Part shown: piece after piece, positions 15,032 to 24,730 of the stretch
How positions within the stretch are numbered: the stretch's first letter is position 1
Layout: every line of letters begins with the position of its first letter
From: Lysinibacillus sp. BPa_S21
GTDB taxonomy: Bacteria > Bacillota > Bacilli > Bacillales_A > Planococcaceae
Direction of reading: 5' to 3'
Assembly: GCF_023337795.1 (NCBI RefSeq)
Contig: NZ_JALIRS010000004.1
Coordinates: 495,991 to 559,990, forward strand
DNA: 64,000 nt
Translations under genes and position numbers: made by a program
Notes under the pieces: generated by a model
Told to the model about the DNA's origin: nothing
Database searches by the model: none
What the model saw: only the letters and a program-made list of their open reading frames with translations

Positions 15032-16276
15032 ATGGTAAAATTACAAAACACATTTGAATTTGTTGGTGCATTAAATCTAATGAAAGAACCTGTAAAAACT
15101 ACTGAGTTTGATTCTGGATGGACAAAGAAAGAATTAAAGGCTGTATTAAATGAATCGAAAGCGAATGGCGTATTCTTATCACTTGAAGGTGGTTACTACA
15201 AATCAAAAGGGCAACCAGATAAAGTTTTCTCATTCACTAAAAAGTTGTTCGGTGAAAAAGGTGGTAAGTTAGAGCTTACTTGGGATGATCGTAATAATAA
15301 ATCAATTATTAATACAGTAGCTGACTTTAGTAAAACAGTAATTGATTTAACTACTGATAAAGAAGTTAAAGAAAAGTATGGAGAGTTACGAAAAGAGATC
15401 TGGAAAATTGAAAACAACGAAAATGCAACAGATGAAGATAAGGTTAAATTGGAGCAACTATATAAAGAAGTAGAAGAAACAGTTCCACATCGTTATGAGT
15501 TTTTACATGAATTAGATGTCGTTAATTTCTTTGAAAAATATAAAGATAAATTAAGCGGTAAAAAGTTCAAAGTAAAGGGAGAAGTAAAAGTTTCACACTG
15601 GAATGGTAAGTTCTACACTAACTACGTACCTAGTCACTTTGAGTTAGCTGATGAAGAAGAAGCAAATAAATTAGCGTTAGATTTAGATTTATACTTTGAT
15701 AAAGATGTAATTGATAAGTCTTTATTCAAATCAGAAAAAGTCATGACATTTAATACATATATTTTAGGATACGATTCTGGTCATCGTAAAGACGTATTCT
15801 TCCCATTGCAAACTGTACTTAATGCATCTACATATGATTTAGAGAATACAAAACATAACGCACATATCAATATTGTGGAAAAGTTCTTTACTGTAAAAGG
15901 TAAAAAAGTATTCCAGTTACCTTACTCAGCTAAAGTAATTAGTGGTGCTGAGGTTAAGGACTTCTCTGAAACAGATTTAACTGAAGATCAAAAGACTTTA
16001 ATTGAAATTGGTATGGCTACAATGGATGACTTTAAACCAAAAGGTCAAACATTTGGAGATAATTTAAATGAAATTCGCTTAATGTTCCCTAAGATTAAAG
16101 ACATGGGTGAAGGTGCTAACTTCTCAGCAGGAGCAATTGAAACAGATTTTGAAGTAGAGGAGTTAGTTTATACAACAATAGAACGTCAGTCAACTGTATC
16201 AGATGTTCAAAGTACTAAAGAAGAGAAAAAAGAAGATGATCCATTCAACATTTCTCCTGATGATTTGCCATTCTAA
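15032..16276 (+). CDS. Phage protein with SSB-type acidic C-terminal tip
   Basis: 414 residues from ATG 15032 (GGAGAG upstream; an earlier in-frame ATG 15014 overlaps that site). The body is not a recognised OB fold by eye. The end reads EEKKEDDPFN...DDLPF: an acidic disordered tail closing with D-D-L-P-F, the hallmark tip of bacterial SSB that recruits replication proteins. Its position between the resolvase and the Sak4-like ATPase fits a single-stranded-DNA-binding or recombination mediator role; this is inferred. A hairpin follows. Confidence 0.55.
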   Translation: MVKLQNTFEFVGALNLMKEPVKTTEFDSGWTKKELKAVLNESKANGVFLSLEGGYYKSKGQPDKVFSFTKKLFGEKGGKLELTWDDRNNKSIINTVADFSKTVIDLTTDKEVKEKYGELRKEIWKIENNENATDEDKVKLEQLYKEVEETVPHRYEFLHELDVVNFFEKYKDKLSGKKFKVKGEVKVSHWNGKFYTNYVPSHFELADEEEANKLALDLDLYFDKDVIDKSLFKSEKVMTFNTYILGYDSGHRKDVFFPLQTVLNASTYDLENTKHNAHINIVEKFFTVKGKKVFQLPYSAKVISGAEVKDFSETDLTEDQKTLIEIGMATMDDFKPKGQTFGDNLNEIRLMFPKIKDMGEGANFSAGAIETDFEVEELVYTTIERQSTVSDVQSTKEEKKEDDPFNISPDDLPF

Positions 16277-16299
16277 GTAAAAAAATAGTAATTAAAAAT

Positions 16300-16321
16300 G
16301 AGTGAGATTAAGTTCTCACTC
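16300..16321 (+). terminator. Hairpin after the SSB-like gene
   Basis: GAGTGAGA pairs perfectly with TCTCACTC around TTAAGT. No real T-run follows, so it may stabilise or partly terminate the transcript. An ATACATAA copy follows 18 bases later. Confidence 0.5.
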
Positions 16322-16368
16322 TCTATATAAATATAAAAATACATAAAATTATTGGAGGAATATTATTT

Positions 16369-17487
16369 ATGGCACGAAAATTCGGAAAGAAAAATGTAGT
16401 AAAAATTGACCCACTTAAATATAACGTTGGATTAATTGGTGAATCTGGCGTAGGTAAGACCACTTTAATGAAAAAAGTTTGCGAGAAACTAGCAGGAGAA
16501 GACGGTTATTTAATTTTAAATATTGGTCGTGAAGATGGTGTAGATGCCATTTCAGGAGCAATGTATGAGGATATTCCAGATTACACTACTTTGGTTGAAT
16601 TTGTAGAAGACGTTGTAGAAAACAAAGAGACTGATTATAAAGATTTACGTGTAGTAGTAATTGATACTATTGATGAGTTATTCCGCATTATTGAACCTGA
16701 AGTTGTGCGTATGCACAATCGTGAATCATCTGCTGAAAAACGTGTTAAATCAATTAAAGCTGCTTTTGGAGGATTCCAAGCAGGTGAGGATAAAGCAGTG
16801 GAATTAGTGATCGATAAGTTATGGGAATTGAAAGATGTTGGAGTAACCCCATATTTCATTGGACATACAAAACGTAAATCAGCAAATGACTTGGTTACTG
16901 GTGATGAGTATGAAACACTTACTTCTAATATGATGGCAAAATACTTTAATGCAATTAAGACTAAACTTCATTTCTTAGGAGTTGCTTCTATTGATCGAAC
17001 AATAGAGAAGCAAAAAGTAAAACAAAAAGTTGGAGCAGATAAAGTAGTAGGGAAAGTTGTTGACGAATCTCGTATTGTTACTTTCCGTGATAATAACTTT
17101 AATATTGATTCGAAATCACGATTTGCAGATGTAGTAGAACAAATTCCATTAGATGCTGATGCATTCATCGAAGCGCTTAATGAAGCTATTCGTAAGGAAC
17201 TAGAAAATGATGCATCCAACAAAGGTAAATCGTTTGAAGAGGTTAAAGTAGAGCAAGAAAAAGAGTATGAAGAAAAGGTTTCAAAAGCAGTAGAGAAAGC
17301 AAAAGATAAGATTGATGTAGAGCGTAATAAAGAATTAGCACGTAAAATTTTAGAAGAATCTAATGAAGCAACAGATGAAGTAAAACAAAAAGTAATTACA
17401 TATATGACTGAAAATAAAGTATCTCTTAAAGAAGTGGAAAATACTCCAACTTCAGTTTATGAAGCAACGTTAGCTCAATTTAGTTAA
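16369..17487 (+). CDS. Sak4-like RecA/AAA ATPase
   Basis: 372 residues. Walker A GESGVGKT lies at residues 24-31 and Walker B VVVID at 95-99, followed by a GHTKRK segment typical of the AAA_24/Sak4 phage ATPases, which act as single-strand annealing or RecA-like proteins. Residues 270-330 are a long charged helix. TTGGAGGA precedes ATG. It lies next to the SSB-like gene, as Sak4 often does. A terminator follows. Confidence 0.7.
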   Translation: MARKFGKKNVVKIDPLKYNVGLIGESGVGKTTLMKKVCEKLAGEDGYLILNIGREDGVDAISGAMYEDIPDYTTLVEFVEDVVENKETDYKDLRVVVIDTIDELFRIIEPEVVRMHNRESSAEKRVKSIKAAFGGFQAGEDKAVELVIDKLWELKDVGVTPYFIGHTKRKSANDLVTGDEYETLTSNMMAKYFNAIKTKLHFLGVASIDRTIEKQKVKQKVGADKVVGKVVDESRIVTFRDNNFNIDSKSRFADVVEQIPLDADAFIEALNEAIRKELENDASNKGKSFEEVKVEQEKEYEEKVSKAVEKAKDKIDVERNKELARKILEESNEATDEVKQKVITYMTENKVSLKEVENTPTSVYEATLAQFS

Positions 17488-17501
17488 TACATAATTACAT
17501 A

Positions 17502-17531
17502 AGGAGGGGATATATTTCTCCTCCTATTTTT
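17502..17531 (+). terminator. Rho-independent terminator
   Basis: AGGAGGGGA pairs with TCTCCTCCT (one G-T pair) around a 6-base loop, then ATTTTTAT. The left arm looks like a ribosome site but leads to no gene. Confidence 0.75.
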
Positions 17532-17552
17532 ATACCAAAGAGGTGCATATAA

Positions 17553-18113
17553 ATGGCTAGAAAAGTTAAATGTACATACTGTAAAAAAGATGGCACAAAT
17601 GAAACTTTCTATAAGGAAGTAATTAAAGGAAAGAATAAATATTTCTGCAATCAGGTTGAATACGAATTATTTGAAATGAATGAAACTAAAAAACAAGCAG
17701 AGACAGAAGAAAGAAACAATCTTATACAATGGATCATGGATGAAATTTATAATTATGAAAAAGGAATGGTGTTTCCTAAGACATTGAATGGTAGAGTATC
17801 AAAGTTACTTAATTTCTATCCAGTACAAGTTGTAAAAGAGGCTTTCGTTAATAACTACGAGGTTCTTTCTTGGGCAATCAAGAATAAAGACTTCTCCAGT
17901 GAATTTCATGCTACATGTTATGTAATGACAATAGTTGAAGGTAGTGTGAATGATATCTATCTAGATTTTAAACGAAATCAACAACATATTAAGAAGATTG
18001 AAGTAGAATCAAGTAAAGTTGATACTGATTTATTTGATGAAATTACCACAGTATCAGTAATTAGTAATAAAAATAATAAAGATATTTCCCAATTCTTAGA
18101 TGACGATTTGTAG
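17553..18113 (+). CDS. Zinc-finger protein, candidate helicase loader
   Basis: 186 residues. The N-terminus has C-T-Y-C and a later FCN cysteine, a probable zinc ribbon. The middle is helical (about residues 45-135) and the end is acidic (ISQFLDDDL). AAGAGGTG precedes ATG. The gene lies 12 bases before the DnaB-like helicase, the usual place of a phage helicase loader or primosome protein, but it lacks a Walker motif, so loader function is only a suggestion. Confidence 0.5.
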   Translation: MARKVKCTYCKKDGTNETFYKEVIKGKNKYFCNQVEYELFEMNETKKQAETEERNNLIQWIMDEIYNYEKGMVFPKTLNGRVSKLLNFYPVQVVKEAFVNNYEVLSWAIKNKDFSSEFHATCYVMTIVEGSVNDIYLDFKRNQQHIKKIEVESSKVDTDLFDEITTVSVISNKNNKDISQFLDDDL

Positions 18114-18125
18114 GGAGGAATGTTA

Positions 18126-19592
18126 GTGGAAGAATTAAAGAAATATCCTGAACAATTAGTACATTCTAGAAACATTATCGAAGCTTCATTTGTGTTTTGC
18201 TTATGGAAAAATCCAGAGTTATTTGATGACTATTCAGATTTCAATCCAAGCACAGAACTACTTTTAAATGATTCAAAATTTTATTACTCAATAGGAAAGC
18301 AAATGAAAGACTTAGAATATAAATCATTAGACAATGCTTCTGTATTTGCTCATTTAAAGGATAATCAATTACTTGCAGAAGAGTTTAGTTTAAAAGGTGG
18401 ATTTAAAACCGTAGATAAGATGTGTAAAATCCTTAGTTTAGACAACGTTGAATCTTACTATGATACTTTAACAAAAAGTAATATGTTGATTAATTTATAT
18501 GATAAAGGATTCAATGTATTGAGTAAGCTTGAAAAATTTAAACAAATGACAACTTCTCAGCTATACGATTATTATGAATATCAGTTGGATAATGTCTTCT
18601 TAGGTAGGGGGTCAGGAGTGGAAATAGTTGACCTAGATATACCTGATGATTTTGTTGATAGATGTAACTCAGGAGAAGAGAGAGGGCTAAGTTATCATTC
18701 GACATCTCCATTAATGAATTATCATACAATGGGATTACATCGTTCAAATGTTCAAATATTCGCAGGCTTTAGTGGAACTGGGAAGTCAAGTTATGTAGTA
18801 AATTCATATGTAATGGCTATATTGGATGCAGGTGAAAGTATTACAATTATAGCAAATGAGATGAATATTGATGCATGGAGGCATTTATTCTTAGCAACAG
18901 TACTATCTCAAAAGCTAAATTACTTCGGATTGACGAGAAAGAAACAAAAAACAGGATCATATACAGATGAGCAATTAGCGATGATCAAAGAGGCTCAAAA
19001 ATACATAACTGAGAATTATAAAGGCAGAATTAAATTTGTTAAAATATTCGATTATAGCATTGACGATGTTAAACGAGTAATTAGAAAAATGGCTAAAAGA
19101 GGATTTAACTATAACATTTTCGATACTTTTAAATCAGAAGATGCTTCATCAAGTAATGTTACAGGAGAATTAATTGAAGCATCCAAACAATTATTACAAG
19201 TTGCGGAAAAAGAAAATGTAAATATCACAATTACAATGCAGTTAGCTATTTATATGGAAAATACACGCTATTTAACATCTGCTACATTGTCTAGTGCCAA
19301 GGCAGTAAAAGAAGTAGTGTCGGAAGTCATCCTCATGCGTAAATTATGGGACGATGAATATAGTGGTCAGAAATATGACGTTAAACCTTGGAGATATATT
19401 AGAGATTCAAATGGTAAAATTACAGGAAGTAAAGAATACCTCACATTAGATCCAGAAAAGAGATATCGGATTATGTTCTTAGATAAAACACGTAACGACG
19501 ATGACGATATCTGCGTAATATCAAGGTTCGATGGAGCTTGGAACTCTTGGAAAGAAATAGGTTATTGTACGCCAATGCACCAGAATAGATAG
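18126..19592 (+). CDS. DnaB-like replicative helicase
   Basis: About 488 residues from GTG 18126, preferred over ATG 18120 because GGGAGG then has 7-base spacing. An N-terminal helical domain of about 160 residues precedes a RecA-type motor domain with Walker A GFSGTGKSS near residue 216. Later motifs include ITITMQLA, with the sensor glutamine, and an arginine-rich end. It unwinds DNA at the phage fork. The zinc-finger gene precedes it and the primase follows 11 bases later. Confidence 0.75.
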   Translation: MEELKKYPEQLVHSRNIIEASFVFCLWKNPELFDDYSDFNPSTELLLNDSKFYYSIGKQMKDLEYKSLDNASVFAHLKDNQLLAEEFSLKGGFKTVDKMCKILSLDNVESYYDTLTKSNMLINLYDKGFNVLSKLEKFKQMTTSQLYDYYEYQLDNVFLGRGSGVEIVDLDIPDDFVDRCNSGEERGLSYHSTSPLMNYHTMGLHRSNVQIFAGFSGTGKSSYVVNSYVMAILDAGESITIIANEMNIDAWRHLFLATVLSQKLNYFGLTRKKQKTGSYTDEQLAMIKEAQKYITENYKGRIKFVKIFDYSIDDVKRVIRKMAKRGFNYNIFDTFKSEDASSSNVTGELIEASKQLLQVAEKENVNITITMQLAIYMENTRYLTSATLSSAKAVKEVVSEVILMRKLWDDEYSGQKYDVKPWRYIRDSNGKITGSKEYLTLDPEKRYRIMFLDKTRNDDDDICVISRFDGAWNSWKEIGYCTPMHQNR

Positions 19593-19603
19593 GGTGTGAA
19601 TAT

Positions 19604-20623
19604 TTGAACATACATAATTTAAAAGAAGAAATTAAGGAAAATGATGAGCTAATAAACCTAATATTAGAAGATGTTGGCTTCACTGATATAAGCGATGAAT
19701 TTAATCAAGGTAATGAATTCAGATGTGCTTGGGAAGAAGGAGGTAATCCTACCTCAGTTAGAGTTAGCAAATTAACTCTTTCAGCAAACTGTTTTTCAAG
19801 AGGAATCAAAGGGGACATCATTACTCTTGTACAAGAAAAATTAAATATATCGCTTTCGAAAGCATTGAATCGAATATCAAAGATCATTAATTATGAGGAT
19901 GTAAATGTCGAAGTATCATTACCTTTTGGTGGATTCTTCAATGAGATATTAAGTGTAGTTGATGATGATAATGGAGATATTCAAACATATGATGAGTCTA
20001 TATTAAATGAGTACTTAATTTTACCTTCTGAAAGATTTCTTAATGACGGGATATGTTGCGACATACAAGAAAGATATAAAGTTGGATATGATGTTTGCAC
20101 AGGAAGGATTATTGTTCCGTGGAGAAACTTATCTGGTGAGTTAGTAGGTATTATGGGTAGGCTCAATAAAGATAAAATAGAGGAGTATGAAAATAAGTGG
20201 TTTCCCATTATACCTTTCACAAAAAGTAAGACATTATTTGGGTTCAGTGAAAACTATAATGCTATTCAACATGCTAGTTTTGCGATGATAGGTGAGTCTG
20301 AAAAATTCCCAATGACATTGTCGTCAAAAGGTATAGATTTAGGATTGGGACTTGGAGGCAGTTCATTGAGTCAATTCCAAGCAAATAACATAAAATCTTT
20401 ATTTCCTAAGAGGATATTGGTTTGCATGGATGAAGGATTAGACGAAGATATTTCTCGTGAAATTGCTAAACAATTGAAAATAGATACTTTCTTTGAAAAT
20501 GAAGTTGGATACATATATGATGCAGAAAATAAATACTTACCTAAAGGTTCAAAAATGAGTCCTTCAGATTTACCTTTAGAGGATATGAGAAAGTTAATAG
20601 TGGAATGTAGTAAGAAGGTATAG
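19604..20623 (+). CDS. DnaG-like primase
   Basis: 339 residues from TTG 19604. The N-terminal part corresponds to the primase zinc-binding region but has lost most cysteines (CAWEEGG...LSANCFS). A central basic RNA-polymerase-like part (GRIIVPWRNLSGELVGIMGR) precedes a TOPRIM-like segment with IGESEKF and LVCMDEGLDED supplying the acidic residues. It is shorter than DnaG (about 600), as is common in phages. Its place after the helicase matches SPbeta YorI-YorJ order. Confidence 0.65.
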   Translation: MNIHNLKEEIKENDELINLILEDVGFTDISDEFNQGNEFRCAWEEGGNPTSVRVSKLTLSANCFSRGIKGDIITLVQEKLNISLSKALNRISKIINYEDVNVEVSLPFGGFFNEILSVVDDDNGDIQTYDESILNEYLILPSERFLNDGICCDIQERYKVGYDVCTGRIIVPWRNLSGELVGIMGRLNKDKIEEYENKWFPIIPFTKSKTLFGFSENYNAIQHASFAMIGESEKFPMTLSSKGIDLGLGLGGSSLSQFQANNIKSLFPKRILVCMDEGLDEDISREIAKQLKIDTFFENEVGYIYDAENKYLPKGSKMSPSDLPLEDMRKLIVECSKKV

Positions 20624-20680
20624 GAGGTAATTTATATAAAACGAATTAATAATGAAGTAGAAGAAGAGTTAGTTAAAAAG

Positions 20681-21685
20681 TTGAGAGACGAAGGAAAAAC
20701 AATTTATTCAATTTCACGCATTAATACAATGAATACATGTAACTTTGAATACTATAATACATACATAAAAAAGAACAGAGGAATTAGTAATTGCTACGGT
20801 GAAGTTGGAAGTGAAATGCACGATTATATTGAAAATGTATATCGTGAGAACATCACAGACACATCTGATTTCAATCAAAAATTACATAATAAATTGTTGG
20901 AATTAGAAATAATGGATTTAGATTTCCCTAGTGAAGTAATTAAGAATTCATTTGTAAAAGATATGGATCACTTTACAAAGAATTTTAATAAGTTGGATGG
21001 AAGCTTTACATTAGAGAAAATGTTTGTTAGTCAAATAGGAGAATATTATTTACTTGGGTATATTGATGCTATTCAGCAGCTAGATGAAAAAATTAATATT
21101 ATTGACTGGAAGACATCATCAAAGTTTACAGGTTCGAAATTAGAACATGCAGGAAGACAATTAGTAATTTATAAACTTGGTCTTGAAAGTACTTCAGATA
21201 TCCAAATTAATGAAATCAAATGGGCGATGCTTAAATACATAAATGTTTGTTGGAAGTTGAAGAATGGCAACATCAAAAAGAAAATGGTCAATCGTGGTAA
21301 ATTAATTAAAGAAATGAAAAATACATTTGAAAAAGAAATGTTGAATTCTGGAATGGATGAAATTGAAGTAGGTATGATTTTGATGCTTGCTGAATCAAAT
21401 AATTCATTTAAAGATTTACCTAAAATAATTAGTGATAAATATTGGCTACAAGATTGCTTTGTTGAATATGAAGCAACGGCAGAAGTAATAAAAGAAGTAG
21501 AGGATTACGTAGTAAACACTATAGAAGAAATTGAAAGTAAGGATATACATAATGAAAATGAATGGAAACCTTTAGATTTCGATAAAGAAGGAACTTTCTA
21601 TTGCAATACTTTATGCAGCCACAGAAAAACGTGCAAGTTCATTACTCAATACAACAAAGAAAATCCATTCAAGAAAAGTTTCTAA
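20681..21685 (+). CDS. PD-(D/E)XK nuclease with C-terminal cysteines
   Basis: 334 residues from TTG 20681. GYIDAIQQ and NIIDWKTSS give the D...D-x-K core, with GRQLVIYKLG as the following QhxxY-like motif: a RecB/Cas4-type nuclease. The last 40 residues have CNTLCSHRKTC; with a cysteine near residue 14 this could hold an iron-sulfur cluster as in Cas4 and AddB. A strong AGGAGGT site lies at 20622-20628, and the frame is open back to ATA 20636 at ideal spacing, so the real start may be that rare codon. It lies between primase and polymerase. Confidence 0.65.
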   Translation: MRDEGKTIYSISRINTMNTCNFEYYNTYIKKNRGISNCYGEVGSEMHDYIENVYRENITDTSDFNQKLHNKLLELEIMDLDFPSEVIKNSFVKDMDHFTKNFNKLDGSFTLEKMFVSQIGEYYLLGYIDAIQQLDEKINIIDWKTSSKFTGSKLEHAGRQLVIYKLGLESTSDIQINEIKWAMLKYINVCWKLKNGNIKKKMVNRGKLIKEMKNTFEKEMLNSGMDEIEVGMILMLAESNNSFKDLPKIISDKYWLQDCFVEYEATAEVIKEVEDYVVNTIEEIESKDIHNENEWKPLDFDKEGTFYCNTLCSHRKTCKFITQYNKENPFKKSF

Positions 21686-21697
21686 GGAGTGATATAC

Positions 21698-23617
21698 TTG
21701 AGTGAATTATTAAAAGGTCGTAGATTAATTTTTTACGACTTTGAAGTTTTATCTAAATTAGTTGTTCCAGAAACAGGTATGAAATATTGGTTTGTTATAT
21801 TTGTTGATTACGAGACTCGTAAAATTAAACTGATTAAAAATGACGTTGAAGAGTTAAGAGAATTTTATAAATCAACTAAAGAGGATGTGTTTATAGGATA
21901 TAACTCAAGAGGATACGATCAGTACATTTTTAAAGGTTTAATGTTAGGTATGGATGCAGGTTATATTACTGAACAATTAATTACTCATGGTAAAAAAGGG
22001 TATCAAGTAGTACCTAATGCTTGGACTTATCCAATTAACAACTTTGATACAATTCAATTAAACAAAGGTTTAAAACAATTAGAAGCTTTTATGGGAAGTG
22101 AAATTAAAGAGGCGGATATTGCTTGGGACATAGATAGACCTTTAACTAAAGAAGAAGAGAAGGAATTAATGCGATATTGTTTACATGACAATAAAGAAAA
22201 CATTAAACTCTTTGAAAAAACTAAAAATACATTTACAGCGTATCTCAATTTAATAGAAATGTTCGATTTACCTTTTAATAAAATATCAAGAACTGGTGCT
22301 CAATTAACTGCTGATATTTTAGAAGCTAAGAAACTAGAAGGTTTAAATGATGACTTTGAATTTATTTATCCAGATACTTTAAAATTGGAAAAGTACACTG
22401 AGGTTTTAGACTTTTTTAGAAGTGTAGAAAACGGGACATTTGTACCTACTAAATTTGAAAAAGGTAAACCTAAAATCGAAGTAGAATTAGAAATTTCAGG
22501 AGTACCTACTAAATACGCTTTAGGTGGTTTACATGGTGCGATACCAAATTTAATACACGAAGGTAAAATTTATTCTCTAGATGTGACCAGCCTTTATCCG
22601 TCATTGATTTTAGAGTATGGTTTAATGAGTAGAGCATGTGAGTCAGATGAAAAATTCAGATATGTTAGAAGTGAACGTGTTCGATTGAAAAAAGAGGGTA
22701 ATTCTTTACAAGAATCACTTAAACTCATACTTAATACTACTTACGGTACGTTTGGTGATCAGTATAATAACTTATGCGATAAGAGAATGATGTATTCAGT
22801 GTGTGTACATGGTCAGTTATTACTTACTGATTTCATGGAGAAAATAGAACCTTATTGTACATTATTCAACTTAAATACTGACGGTGTATTCTTCTATGTT
22901 GATGAAGATAATCATGATTATAACTTTAAAAAAATCATGGAAGCTAAAGAAGAGTGGGAAAGTCGTACTCGATTAGGTTTAGAGTTAGAGGAGTACAAGA
23001 AAATAATTCAAAAGGACGTAAATAATTATATTGTTGTACCAGAGGGTGATTTGTATTATCCTTCTGGAAAACCAAGATACAAATCTAAAGGGTCTTATGT
23101 TAAAGAATTAAATGAAATTGATTATGACTTACCTATCGTAAATGAAGCTATTAAAAATTACTTCTTAAAAAATCAAGCTGTAGAGGAAACAATAAATAAT
23201 TGTACGTCATTACATAAGTTTCAAAAGATTGTAAAGCTAACAAGTGCTTATCAATACGCAATGAAAGACTGTACATTTTCTGAGAAGAAAGTATTAAACG
23301 AATTGACTGGTAAAATGAATAAAAAAACAACATGGGATGAGAATGGTGAAATTCTAAAGGATAAAACTTTCCGAGTATTTGCTTCAACTGATGATAATGA
23401 CGGTGGATTATTTAAACGTAAAGAAGGTAAGAATCCTGAGAAATTCGCGAACACTCCTGACAAATGCTTTATTGACAATGACGATGTTACAGATAAATTA
23501 ACACCAGATAAGTTAGATAGAAAATTTTATATCGATCTTGCACAAAAAAGAGTTAATCAATATTTAGGAATCAGTAATCGAAAGAAAAAAGCAGACAAGG
23601 TGGATATTAAAAAATAA
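21698..23617 (+). CDS. Family-B DNA polymerase
   Basis: 639 residues from TTG 21698 (GTG 21689 overlaps AAGGAG). The exonuclease motifs are FYDFEV (I), IGYNSRGYD (II) and YCLHDN (III). The polymerase motifs are LDVTSLYPS (A, D near 295), KLILNTTYGTFGD (B) and LNTDGV (C). In motif C the usual D-T-D is N-T-D, keeping the metal-binding second aspartate. No protein-primer insertion is obvious, so it probably extends primers made by the upstream primase. SPbeta itself uses a PolC-type enzyme (YorL), so this replication module differs. ATACATAA follows the stop. Confidence 0.8.
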   Translation: MSELLKGRRLIFYDFEVLSKLVVPETGMKYWFVIFVDYETRKIKLIKNDVEELREFYKSTKEDVFIGYNSRGYDQYIFKGLMLGMDAGYITEQLITHGKKGYQVVPNAWTYPINNFDTIQLNKGLKQLEAFMGSEIKEADIAWDIDRPLTKEEEKELMRYCLHDNKENIKLFEKTKNTFTAYLNLIEMFDLPFNKISRTGAQLTADILEAKKLEGLNDDFEFIYPDTLKLEKYTEVLDFFRSVENGTFVPTKFEKGKPKIEVELEISGVPTKYALGGLHGAIPNLIHEGKIYSLDVTSLYPSLILEYGLMSRACESDEKFRYVRSERVRLKKEGNSLQESLKLILNTTYGTFGDQYNNLCDKRMMYSVCVHGQLLLTDFMEKIEPYCTLFNLNTDGVFFYVDEDNHDYNFKKIMEAKEEWESRTRLGLELEEYKKIIQKDVNNYIVVPEGDLYYPSGKPRYKSKGSYVKELNEIDYDLPIVNEAIKNYFLKNQAVEETINNCTSLHKFQKIVKLTSAYQYAMKDCTFSEKKVLNELTGKMNKKTTWDENGEILKDKTFRVFASTDDNDGGLFKRKEGKNPEKFANTPDKCFIDNDDVTDKLTPDKLDRKFYIDLAQKRVNQYLGISNRKKKADKVDIKK

Positions 23618-23680
23618 AATACATAAAAGTTTAAATAAAAATTAAATTTTATCTAATGAATATAAAATAGGAGTGATCGC

Positions 23681-23914
23681 ATGTTAAAGTTAGTTATTTA
23701 TGTAAATGAAGATTTTGAAGAGGAAAGGGCGCTATTTGATTTAGAAAGTAAAAAAGTAATTATGAGTGGCGACTATTATCATAATAAAATTAACGAAAGA
23801 ATAGAGGGTTATCTTCAAGCTTTGACTGATTTTAATATTTACAAAGATGAAGTAGAAACATACTGGATTGATGTATCACATGAAAATTATGATTTATTAT
23901 ATTTTAATTCTTAA
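23681..23914 (+). CDS. Hypothetical phage protein
   Basis: 77 residues, acidic, no family recognised. AGGAGTG precedes ATG. It stands after the polymerase with an AT-rich 60-base gap. Confidence 0.55.
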   Translation: MLKLVIYVNEDFEEERALFDLESKKVIMSGDYYHNKINERIEGYLQALTDFNIYKDEVETYWIDVSHENYDLLYFNS

Positions 23915-24006
23915 ATAAACACAGAAATACAATAAATAAAGAGTTTATACCATATTTAGTAAAATAAAATGAATATGAGAATTGTGAAAAAGAGAGAGGT
24001 GGCAGC

Positions 24007-24459
24007 ATGAGAGAGATTAATTTTAAAGTTTTCGATTTGTATGATAAAGAATGGATAAAAGATTTTGTTCTCTTACCTAATGGAGAGGTACTAGGTATGG
24101 ATAAAAGAATGAATGTTATTTTCTTAGTTTCCATAGGCGCTGATAGACGTTATAAAAAATGTCAGTATACAGGAGTAAAGGACAAGAATGGTAAGAAAAT
24201 CTTTGGAGGGGATATTGTACGTACTTGGGAAGAAGTTGAACATATCCCAAACAGAGATAGTGGTGGTGGAATTATAGATTATGACCAAAGAGACGGATTT
24301 TCACAATTAGGCGTAGTCGATTTTAAAGGTGCTTGGTTTACATATGAAACTAAAAAACATTTAGAAGGTCGAAAAGAAGAGATTTATGCACCTTTAGATT
24401 TTACAAATAATTTAGAAGTAGTCGGTAATGTTTATGAAAACCAAGAATTGCTGAAATAA
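24007..24459 (+). CDS. YopX-family protein
   Basis: 150 residues. The opening REINFKVFDLYDKEW and the central YTGVKDKNGKKIFGGDIV segment are the hallmark of the YopX domain, first named from SPbeta and widespread in Firmicute phages; its molecular role is not known. AGAGAGGTGG precedes ATG. Length is near the family norm. Confidence 0.8.
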   Translation: MREINFKVFDLYDKEWIKDFVLLPNGEVLGMDKRMNVIFLVSIGADRRYKKCQYTGVKDKNGKKIFGGDIVRTWEEVEHIPNRDSGGGIIDYDQRDGFSQLGVVDFKGAWFTYETKKHLEGRKEEIYAPLDFTNNLEVVGNVYENQELLK

Positions 24460-24481
24460 ACAACTTAAAGGGGGAATGACT

Positions 24482-24691
24482 ATGAATGACCTAAAAGTAT
24501 ATAGAATTTCATTTATGAACGGAACTATTTATTCAAATTCAATTGTATTAGCATCTACATACGAAGAAGCAGAAGGTAAGTTGAAGCAAGATTATATGGA
24601 TTATGACTTAGATATTGAAATTGGAGAATATGAAGAAATGAACGAAAAAGGAGTAATTTTGACAAATCACTATGAAACTAAAAATGACTAA
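24482..24691 (+). CDS. Small hypothetical phage protein
   Basis: 69 residues from ATG 24482; ATG 24476 touches the AAAGGGGGA site. Acidic with a beta-alpha look (VYRISFMNGTIYSNSIVLA). Family not recognised. Confidence 0.55.
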   Translation: MNDLKVYRISFMNGTIYSNSIVLASTYEEAEGKLKQDYMDYDLDIEIGEYEEMNEKGVILTNHYETKND

Positions 24692-24730
24692 ATAAAATCA
24701 CACTATTATTAAATTAGGAGGATTTAATAA

